In this document: in pieces, positions 56,014 to 62,499 of the stretch | How positions within the stretch are numbered: the stretch's first letter is position 1 | Layout: each line of letters opens with the position of its first letter | Notes under the pieces: model-generated | What the model was told of the DNA's origin: nothing | What the model saw: the letters and a program-made list of their open reading frames with translations, nothing else | Databases searched by the model: none | DNA from: Hymenobacter norwichensis DSM 15439 | GTDB taxonomy: Bacteria; Bacteroidota; Bacteroidia; Cytophagales; Hymenobacteraceae | Length of the DNA: 64,000 bases | Direction: 5' to 3' | NCBI RefSeq assembly: GCF_000420705.1 | Contig: NZ_ATVL01000009.1 | Span: forward strand, 682,001-746,000 | Program-made: the position numbers and the translations under genes

Positions 56014-56183
56014 CGCAAGGCAGGTCTCCTGACTCGTAACATTTTCACTGCCCTTCTCGGTCAGCTAGCGCCGGCCAATGGGTCTGTACTCAAGTGAAAA
56101 CTAGGTGTTACTTACAGTAGCGCGTCTGTCCAGGAATTGCACCCGGTTCCCTATTAATTCCGGTATCATCCGGAAACCTTGCG
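56014..56183 (-). ncRNA. Cobalamin (B12) riboswitch
   Basis: On the minus strand the sequence carries all main elements of the cobalamin aptamer in order: 5' P1 arm CGCAAGG, GGTTTCCGG, AATAGGGAA, CCGGGTGCAATTCCTGGAC, GACGCGCTACTGTAA, a variable arm, GGGCAGTG, and the B12 box AGTCAGGAGACCTGCC (56019-56034). P1 closes by CGCAAGG (56177-56183) with CCTTGCG (56014-56020). Aptamer identity is seen directly. The expression platform is unclear: the next 200 nt hold only short frames before a thioesterase. Confidence 0.95.
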
Positions 56184-56219
56184 TCGTCTGAATTCAAATC
56201 AAGCAAAGAACAACGGCGG

Positions 56220-56227
56220 CAAAGGTA
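56220..56227 (-). promoter_or_regulatory. Exact -7 box upstream of the cobalamin riboswitch
   Basis: Minus-strand TACCTTTG about 37 bp upstream of the aptamer P1 start. This is consistent with a transcript that begins just before the riboswitch. No clear -33 TTG. Confidence 0.5.
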
Positions 56228-56478
56228 GAAGGAAGCATGAGGTTTACGGCTTAGCCAGTAGAAAGAGCCGGTATCAAACAGGCAGCACGTGGAAACGCTG
56301 CCTGGCACCAGCCTTCTTTATTGCCGGCGCAATCGAACCATTCTGGGTGGTACCCTGGAAGGCACTGTTTTCCCGTCGGAAGGACATCCGTTGACGAGGC
56401 GCGCAGGCTGGGAGAAGGTAGTTGATCCAACCTTTTCACCTGATGCCAGTGTCGGCATTTGTCCTGTTATTTGCTTTT

Positions 56479-57357
56479 ATGTCGGCTCCCACTCGCTATA
56501 CCTATACTTCCGAAATGTACGAACGCCCAGCCTTGGTCAGCAGTGCGCCGCTGGCCTGGCCGGGCATTCGAGTGGAACGCTACCAGCTGGAGGCCATGAG
56601 CCTGCCGGCGCACGCCCATGAGCAGCACTTGGTGCTGGTACACCAAGGCACCGAGCCCGTGATAACCAGCCGCCAAACTGGGCACCGCGTGGAAACCGAC
56701 CAGTTTCGGGGCGGGGATGTAGGCGTGTACCCGGCCGGCGAATATGGCTCTTTTGGTTGGGATGGTCCGGTGGAAATCATTCAACTAAACCTGGACGCGC
56801 CGATGCTGGAAACCCGCGCCCGCCGCGACCTAGACTTGCGCTATTTCACGTTGCACGAACGGTTTCGGTGCGAGGATGGGCTGCTGGCCCAGCTTGGGCA
56901 GCACTTGCTGGCCGCTGCTAGTCAGTCGTATACACTCGGGCAGCTATATGCGGAGTCCTTAGCAACCACGCTCTGCTACCACCTGATTGAGTGCCACGCC
57001 ACGTTCGAGCGTCGCTTGGCCGGCCAGGTAGGAGCGGGGCTCCCGGCCGCGGTGCTGACCCGGCTGGATGAGTATCTGGAAGCTCACGCCGACCAACTTA
57101 TCACGCTGGAAGTGCTGGCCGGGCTGGCCAATCTGAGCGTGTTTCACTTTGCCCGCCGCTTCAAGCAAACCACCGGCCGCTCGCCTTACCAATATGTGCT
57201 GGACTGGAAAATCCGGCGGGCACGGGAGCTACTGCGGGCTGGTGCGCTACCGGTAGCCGCCATTGGCGACGCGTTGGGCTTTGCCTCACCAACTCATTTT
57301 GCGGCAGCTTTCAAGCGGGTGGTCGGCCAGAGCCCTAGGGCGTTTCAACGAGGGTAG
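56479..57357 (+). CDS. AraC-family transcriptional regulator
   Basis: A 292-residue regulator. N-terminal cupin-like region LPAHAHEQHLVLVHQGTEPVITSRQTGHRVETDQFRGGDVGVYPAGEYGSFGWDG (residues ~45-105) would sense a small molecule. The C-terminal double HTH is ITLEVLAGLANLSVFHFARRFKQTTGRSPYQYVLDWKIRRARELLRAGALPVAAIGDALGFASPTHFAAAFKRVVGQSPRAFQRG (~205-292). The ATG at 56479 (MSAPTRYTYTSEMYERP) is used, as the frame further upstream lacks support. It precedes an alpha/beta hydrolase gene by 134 bp on the same strand, a likely target. Confidence 0.95.
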   Translation: MSAPTRYTYTSEMYERPALVSSAPLAWPGIRVERYQLEAMSLPAHAHEQHLVLVHQGTEPVITSRQTGHRVETDQFRGGDVGVYPAGEYGSFGWDGPVEIIQLNLDAPMLETRARRDLDLRYFTLHERFRCEDGLLAQLGQHLLAAASQSYTLGQLYAESLATTLCYHLIECHATFERRLAGQVGAGLPAAVLTRLDEYLEAHADQLITLEVLAGLANLSVFHFARRFKQTTGRSPYQYVLDWKIRRARELLRAGALPVAAIGDALGFASPTHFAAAFKRVVGQSPRAFQRG

Positions 57358-57491
57358 GTAACGCCTGAAAAGCGCAAGAAGTGGCAAGTAAAGCGCAAGA
57401 ATCAAGTGTCCAGCCGCAAAGCAGCAGCAGACCTTTGAGGTAGTTAAAGCCACTGCCTTCCGGCAATGGCATCACCCTCATTTCTGCGCAC

Positions 57492-58430
57492 ATGAACACC
57501 TTTTCTTCCGCCACTCCAGCGGCCTACTCCGACGAGGAACTCGTCAAGCACCTGCCCGGTTTCACCAACCATTATGCTACCGTTAATGGAGTGCGGCTCC
57601 ACTACGTTGAAGGGGGCAGTGGCCCCGCTCTGGTTTGCCTGCCGGGCTGGCCGCAAACCTGGTATTCCTACCACCCTATTGCTGCCGAGTTAGCCCAGCA
57701 CTACCGCGTTTTGCTGGTGGATATCCGTGGTATGGGCAGTTCCGACAAGCCCGCCGCGGGTTATGACAAAAAGACGATGGCGCAGGATATTTATGAGCTG
57801 TTGCGCCACCTAGGTATTGCCAAGGCGTCGTTGCTGGGCCACGACATTGGTGGGATGGTAGCGGCCAGCTTTGCGTTCAACTATCCGCAGGCCACCAACC
57901 GGCTTATTATAGCTGACGGCGCGCACCCGAGCGAAGGAATGCGGCAGATGCCGTTGCTGCCGGCTGCTGGAGCGTTTAAGGAGAAGATGGACGGTCAGTA
58001 CCCGTATGCCTGGTGGATGGCGTTTAATCAAGTGAAAGAGTTGCCGGAGCAACTACTAGCCGGGCGGTTTCACCTCTTGCTAGACTACTTGTTTGCCTAC
58101 GTAATGCTGGACGATAGCCGCATGTCGGCCTTCGACCGGGCAGTATATGCTGCTGCGTACAACGAGCCCGACAGTATCCGGGCTGCCAATGCCTGGTACC
58201 AAACTTTCGAGCAGGACATAGTTGATGCCGGCACCTACGGCCGCCTAGCCATGCCGGTGCTGGGCCTCGGAAGCTGCGTGTCATATAGCTACCTCCAGAT
58301 GAGCTTACCTTACGTGGCGGAAAACGTGGAAGTGGTTGGTATACTAGATAGTGGCCACTACATGTATGAGGAAAAGCCAGCTGAGGTACTGAAAGCGGTG
58401 TTGAGCTTTTTGCAGCAGGGGCCTCGTTAA
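57492..58430 (+). CDS. Alpha/beta hydrolase, Asp-nucleophile type (epoxide hydrolase/dehalogenase-like)
   Basis: A 312-residue cytoplasmic hydrolase. Oxyanion segment LVCLPGWPQTWYSYHPIAAELAQHYRVLLVDIRGMGSSDKP (residues ~47-88), nucleophile elbow GHDIGGMVAASFAF (~115-128) with Asp in the nucleophile place, as in epoxide hydrolases and haloalkane or fluoroacetate dehalogenases, cap region ~150-220, and C-terminal His in ILDSGHYMYEEKPAEVLKAV (~290-308). Which substrate it takes is unknown. It follows an AraC regulator and may be induced by its substrate. Confidence 0.92.
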   Translation: MNTFSSATPAAYSDEELVKHLPGFTNHYATVNGVRLHYVEGGSGPALVCLPGWPQTWYSYHPIAAELAQHYRVLLVDIRGMGSSDKPAAGYDKKTMAQDIYELLRHLGIAKASLLGHDIGGMVAASFAFNYPQATNRLIIADGAHPSEGMRQMPLLPAAGAFKEKMDGQYPYAWWMAFNQVKELPEQLLAGRFHLLLDYLFAYVMLDDSRMSAFDRAVYAAAYNEPDSIRAANAWYQTFEQDIVDAGTYGRLAMPVLGLGSCVSYSYLQMSLPYVAENVEVVGILDSGHYMYEEKPAEVLKAVLSFLQQGPR

Positions 58431-58751
58431 TCTTAAAAGATTAGGAGCTTCTGTGGAGTGTGGAAGACGGTAGAAACAGGGAACAATGCAGCATGCTCAT
58501 CTAACAGATTGCCGGCCTGCCACCTAGGTTTTGCTAGTGCTGGCTTGTTGACTGCCGGAGTTAAGTATATTGTGCCGGCTATACAGTCCGAGGGCTTAAT
58601 GCCTATCTACTTGCTTGACCTCATAGGATGGTATGGCAGGCTATTTGCCAACTTGCGGCGCAGGCATACGTCTTTGGCTGGTAACCTACGTCTATGCCCG
58701 GTAGTATGCTGCTACTGTTCACGTTTTCCAACTCTTTTTCCTCACTTCATT
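58431..58751. other. Gene-free interval before DUF2911
   Basis: A 321-bp stretch between the hydrolase stop and the DUF2911 start. The DUF2911 frame stays open through it, but the translation is Cys/Leu-rich and unlike an N-terminus. No hairpin or clear promoter box noticed. Confidence 0.4.
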
Positions 58752-59276
58752 ATGCGTAACAACCCCTGGAAATTTCTGCTACTCTTTGTTTGGGGCGTTC
58801 TGTTAGCTGGCAGCGCGCTGGCGCAAGGCAAAATGTCCGATGACAAATCCAAGCGGCCTAGCCCCCCGGCTACCGTCACCGGCTCCAACTTCACCATCGA
58901 ATACAGCCGCCCTTCGTTGAAAGGGCGCAAGGCGTTTGGCGAACTGGAGCCCTACGGCAAAGTGTGGCGTACCGGGGCCAATGAGGCGACCACCTTCGAG
59001 GCTAAAAAAGACCTTAAAATCAACGGCCAAACACTGCCTGCCGGTACGTATGCTTTGTTTACTATTCCCGGCGAGCAGGAGTGGACCATCATCTTCAACA
59101 AAACCGCCAAGCAGTGGGGCGCTTTCAAGTACGATGAAAAACAGGATGCCCTGCGCGTGAAAGTGAAACCTACTAAAACCGCCACCCCCGTCGAGCAGTT
59201 CACCATTGCCGCCGATAAAGCCGGGACCGTCACCCTGGCCTGGGACAACACGCAGGCCGCCTTCACGGTGAAGTAA
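58752..59276 (+). CDS. DUF2911 family exported protein
   Basis: A 174-residue protein with signal peptide MRNNPWKFLLLFVWGVLLAGSALAQ. The DUF2911 domain is recognised from FTIEYSRPSLKGRKAFGELEPYGKVWRTGANEATTFEAKKDLKINGQTLPAGTYALFTIPGEQEWTIIFNKTAKQWGAFKYDEKQDALRVKVKP (residues ~47-145), a very typical order with WRTGANEAT and LPAGTYALFTIPG. Function unknown; common and often multi-copy in Bacteroidota. The ATG at 58752 gives the signal peptide. A terminator follows at 59292-59349. Confidence 0.95.
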   Translation: MRNNPWKFLLLFVWGVLLAGSALAQGKMSDDKSKRPSPPATVTGSNFTIEYSRPSLKGRKAFGELEPYGKVWRTGANEATTFEAKKDLKINGQTLPAGTYALFTIPGEQEWTIIFNKTAKQWGAFKYDEKQDALRVKVKPTKTATPVEQFTIAADKAGTVTLAWDNTQAAFTVK

Positions 59277-59291
59277 GCGTAAGATTGAGTG

Positions 59292-59349
59292 CAAACGAGT
59301 CGGCCGCTGTTCCTTATCTCACTGATAAGAGCAGCGGCCGACTCGTTTG
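59292..59349. terminator. Terminator between DUF2911 and the convergent acyltransferase
   Basis: A long imperfect stem (CAAACGAGTCGGCCGCTG arm, then TCTTATC) around TCACT, spanning 59292-59349, ending in TTTGTATT. Starts 16 bp after the DUF2911 stop and ends 14 bp before the stop of the minus-strand gene. Confidence 0.8.
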
Positions 59350-59362
59350 TATTAGTATGAAT

Positions 59363-60553
59363 TTATTTCAATGAGAAATAAAAAGGCTTATGGCGTAATA
59401 ATCTTATTCTGATTGGCTCCTCAATCCATGTAAAAATCAAAATTGAGGTTAAATAATAGGTGACTAATTTTAATAAGACGTTATCAGAAATATAATAGGT
59501 AAAAGCGTTTTCAATCGGACCAATATGAATAAGGTATAAAACGTATGAGCTTTTCCCGAGAATAGAGAATAGTGGCGTACTTAATACCCTTTGAATAAAA
59601 CTCTTCTCGCATATCAGCCCGTAAAATAAAGTAGATACGAAAAGAGGAAGAATGAAATTTTGGCATATTATTGACCAGCCTGAGGTCGGCCATACCTGTG
59701 TTGGAACGTGGTTGAATTTTATTATTGCTAGCAATATTATGCAGAAAATTATTCCCAAGACGCCAATCATAGTGAAGGTGCTTGATACTGACGATCTTCT
59801 AGCAACTTTAGAAATATAAAGTGCTAAGCCAATGCCGCTCATGAATTCTGCGCATCGGCCAAAAAATGTGAAGCGTAGCATAAAATTCATAGAGTCCATA
59901 AAGCCATAAATATAGCGTGGGCTCAAGGATGCTATGAAGACGAGTAGGCTTCCGGTACTTACCAACATAATGGGGTATAGTAGTAAGTATCTACTGCTAC
60001 GCCGTAGACTTACAAATAAAAAAGGTGTCAGAAAATAAAAGTTCTCTTCTACGGTTAGTGACCACGCAGTAGAAATACCCGTTGTTAGATAGGTTTTGAA
60101 AAATGCTTTTAATAAAGTCACGTTTAAAAAAACAGTAGCTATTTTATCCTTATAGGAGAAACCTGGCGCGTGCCAAGCGCCGGCATTAGCTTCGAGGGTA
60201 TATTGTATTAGCAAAAACGTGGCGATAGTCAAAATAAAATAGATGGGATATATTCTGATAAACCTTTTCCATAAGTATAACTTTAGCCAACTAGCTGTTA
60301 GCTCAGTACTAGTTATATAACGGTTAGCTAGTAAAAAGCCGCTTAAGACAAAGAAAATAGGAACACCAACATGCAGCTGCTCAATAAAATAATTAAGCCA
60401 CCGGATCAGCACATAGGGCTGATACGCATATGTTAATGGGTTTAAGTGAAACAGTAAAACAATAAAAGCGGCTACCGCCCGAATACCAGTTAAGGCGGGG
60501 AAGTATTGCGTAGTCGACGGGACTGCGCAGTCAGAAGAAGGGGGTGAGGACAT
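59363..60553 (-). CDS. Low-GC membrane acyltransferase (OafA/YrhL, acyltransferase family 3)
   Basis: A 396-residue integral membrane O-acyltransferase with about ten hydrophobic helices. The N-terminal family motif is QYFPALTGIRAVAAFIVLLFHLNPLTYAYQP (residues ~14-44), followed by FFVLSGFLLANRYITSTELTASWLKLYLWKRFIRIYPIYFILTIATFLL (~66-114), containing the R-x-x-R-(I/L)-x-P motif. It would modify surface sugars such as O-antigen or exopolysaccharide. The coding DNA is much more A/T-rich than all surroundings, pointing to transfer. ATG 60553 starts MSSPPSSDCAVPSTTQYF. It is 23 bp from the tryptophan-dioxygenase family gene but probably not a functional operon. Confidence 0.92.
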   Translation of the reverse strand: MSSPPSSDCAVPSTTQYFPALTGIRAVAAFIVLLFHLNPLTYAYQPYVLIRWLNYFIEQLHVGVPIFFVLSGFLLANRYITSTELTASWLKLYLWKRFIRIYPIYFILTIATFLLIQYTLEANAGAWHAPGFSYKDKIATVFLNVTLLKAFFKTYLTTGISTAWSLTVEENFYFLTPFLFVSLRRSSRYLLLYPIMLVSTGSLLVFIASLSPRYIYGFMDSMNFMLRFTFFGRCAEFMSGIGLALYISKVARRSSVSSTFTMIGVLGIIFCIILLAIIKFNHVPTQVWPTSGWSIICQNFILPLFVSTLFYGLICEKSFIQRVLSTPLFSILGKSSYVLYLIHIGPIENAFTYYISDNVLLKLVTYYLTSILIFTWIEEPIRIRLLRHKPFYFSLK

Positions 60554-60576
60554 GAAGTATTGAAGGCCAATACTGT

Positions 60577-61554
60577 CTATGCACGTACTTCTTCCAGCAC
60601 GCTTTCCACCCAGCCTTTGCCCCAGTCTTCCAGTTCCTGAGCACTCCAAAGCTGCGGGTAGAAAATGCGGCGCTGAAACTTGGGAGGCAGATATTTTTTC
60701 CAGTTGGTGCCGCCGGTGGCCGCAATGGCGGTAGGGTCGCGCTCTAGGTAGCGCACCGCCGATTTAAAGTGCATGAGCGGCCAATTTACATTCACGTTCA
60801 CGTCGAGCTGCTTGAGCTGGCGCAGCAAGCGGGGGTGGTGGTGGTCTTCCTGGGGCAGGCGCTGCACCACGCTCCAAAGGTTGCGCTGCTGATAATGAGC
60901 GGCGTGAGCGGCTAGCTGCAAGGTGTATTTTTCTTCAAATTGAATCAGCGTTAAGGCTTTGGCGCCGCTTTCTTCGATGGTAGCGCCGGCTTTCCAGTAG
61001 ATGCAGCCCAATAGCTCGTCGTGAGCGGCGGCTTCACCTAACAGGCGGCGTTTTTCCTTGTCGAGCAAATTGTCGAGGGCGGTGCTGGCAATTTCAATCA
61101 TCCGGTACTGCACGCTTTGAAAGCCCGAGGCCGGCATCAGGGCCATACGGAACTGCAAGAACTGCTGCTTGTCCATGCCGTCTACCATCACATCAAACGA
61201 ATCAATCAGATTCTCGAAGTAGCGGTTGATACGGCCCACGCGCAGCACCACTTCCTGCAGCGTGGGATGCTGCAATTCGCCTAGTTGTTCGTACTCGCAG
61301 AGGCAAAGCTTGAAATACAGCTCGGTAATCTGGTGGTACATAATGAAAATCCGCTCGTCGGGAATCTGGGTGAGCGGCCGTTGCAAGCTCAACAGCGTGT
61401 CGAGGTTGATGTAGTCCCAGTAATTAACGTAGTCGGCGTAGTAAAGACCTTCCAGGTAAGCAGAAAGATCCTGACCATCAGCGGCATACTTCTCCTGTAG
61501 CCGGCGCAGCTGTTCCAGCACCGCGGGCGAAAAGTCGTCCTGAAGGGTAGACAT
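60577..61554 (-). CDS. Tryptophan 2,3-dioxygenase family protein
   Basis: A 325-residue protein of the TDO family, which opens the indole ring of tryptophan with heme and oxygen. Family segments: YADYVNYWDYINLDTLLSLQRP (residues ~32-53), FIMYHQITELYFKLCLCEYEQLGEL (~65-89) with the heme-site His in YHQITE, VGRINRYFENLIDSFDVMVDGMDKQQFLQFRMALMPASGFQSVQYRMIEIAST (~102-155). Residues ~265-300 (YLERDPTAIAATGGTNWKKYLPP) supply the late conserved GGTNW. It diverges from animal TDO but keeps the main blocks. No other kynurenine-pathway gene is in the window. The ATG at 61554 is chosen. Confidence 0.88.
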   Translation of the reverse strand: MSTLQDDFSPAVLEQLRRLQEKYAADGQDLSAYLEGLYYADYVNYWDYINLDTLLSLQRPLTQIPDERIFIMYHQITELYFKLCLCEYEQLGELQHPTLQEVVLRVGRINRYFENLIDSFDVMVDGMDKQQFLQFRMALMPASGFQSVQYRMIEIASTALDNLLDKEKRRLLGEAAAHDELLGCIYWKAGATIEESGAKALTLIQFEEKYTLQLAAHAAHYQQRNLWSVVQRLPQEDHHHPRLLRQLKQLDVNVNVNWPLMHFKSAVRYLERDPTAIAATGGTNWKKYLPPKFQRRIFYPQLWSAQELEDWGKGWVESVLEEVRA

Positions 61555-61717
61555 AAATGAAGGGTGATGGAGGGGTGGTAGCATAAATGCTGTTACAAAG
61601 AACGAAAAAGCAGGCAAATCTGCCAGCCACAGGCAACCCCTGCCGGGCGTGAGGCATCTTTACGGCTACTAGCGTCCGGCTTCCTCTCTTACTAGAATAC
61701 AACTACGGATACGGCCC

Positions 61718-61747
61718 TTGGTATCCCCGTCGAATCTGATACCTTTA
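61718..61747 (+). promoter_or_regulatory. Promoter upstream of sdaAB
   Basis: TTG at 61718-61720, a 19-nt spacer and TACCTTTA (61740-61747), one mismatch from TAnnTTTG. Nine bases separate it from the ATG at 61757, so the start of the transcript would be leaderless or nearly so. Confidence 0.45.
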
Positions 61748-61756
61748 CCCCGTCTT

Positions 61757-62437
61757 ATGGCTGAGAAAAGCAGTATTTTCGACATGATTGGCCCCGTTAT
61801 GATTGGGCCGAGCTCTTCGCACACGGCGGGCGTGGTACGCATTGCGCGGGCAGCCATCCGGATTCTGGGCAGCACCCCCACCCACGCCATCATCACGTTC
61901 TACAACTCCTTCGCCCGCACCTACGAGGGCCACGGCTCCGACCGCGCCATTGTGGCGGGCTTACTGGGCATGGCCACCGACGACGTGCGCATCCGCGAGG
62001 CATTCGACCACGCCCAACAGGCTGGGTTGCACTACACGTTTCAGGGCGTGGGCAACGCTTCTACTATGCACCCCAACACGATTCGGCTGCAACTGCGCGA
62101 CGAGCGCACCGGACTGGCAGTGGAAGTGCTAGGCCAAAGCCGGGGCGGTGGCGTGATTCGCATAGTGGAGGTAGACGGCTTTCCGTCGGACTTCTCCGGT
62201 AGCCTGCACACGCTCATTCTCGATGCCGACGACGCCAAGGGCTCTATTGCCTTCATTGCCTCGGTTATTGCCCACGACGACTGTAATATTGCCACCATGC
62301 TCGTGTCGCGGAAAGGTAAAAACGACGTGGCCCGGCAGTTTATTGAAATGGATTCCAGCATCAAGGACATCACACTGGCCTACCTGCGTCAGTTGAGCTG
62401 GGTGCACCGCGTGACCTACATTCCTACTATTGATTAG
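61757..62437 (+). CDS. sdaAB: L-serine ammonia-lyase, Fe-S type, beta subunit
   Basis: Beta subunit of the [4Fe-4S] L-serine dehydratase that converts serine to pyruvate and ammonia. The 226-residue protein starts MAEKSSIFDMIGPVMIGPSSSHTAGVVRIARAAIRILG (residues ~1-38), the hallmark N-terminus with the GPSSSHT motif. A C-terminal ACT-like part, LHTLILDADDAKGSIAFIASVIAHDDCNIATMLVSRKGKNDVARQFIEMDSSI (~150-205), may bind serine. The ATG at 61757 is chosen over an unsupported upstream extension. The alpha subunit is not in the window. It is 62 bp before the TolC-family gene. Confidence 0.96.
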   Translation: MAEKSSIFDMIGPVMIGPSSSHTAGVVRIARAAIRILGSTPTHAIITFYNSFARTYEGHGSDRAIVAGLLGMATDDVRIREAFDHAQQAGLHYTFQGVGNASTMHPNTIRLQLRDERTGLAVEVLGQSRGGGVIRIVEVDGFPSDFSGSLHTLILDADDAKGSIAFIASVIAHDDCNIATMLVSRKGKNDVARQFIEMDSSIKDITLAYLRQLSWVHRVTYIPTID

Positions 62438-62499
62438 TGCTTGGTGAGCTGATTATCCCAGGCACTAGGTACCAAGCACAAGCATCAAGCGCTAAACAT

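Noticed and set aside
56108..56308. 66-codon minus-strand frame over the riboswitch
   Set aside because: It overlaps the aptamer core, whose conserved bases explain the sequence.
58458..58751. Upstream extension of the DUF2911 frame
   Set aside because: A standard signal peptide begins at 58752; the extension is Cys-rich with no support.
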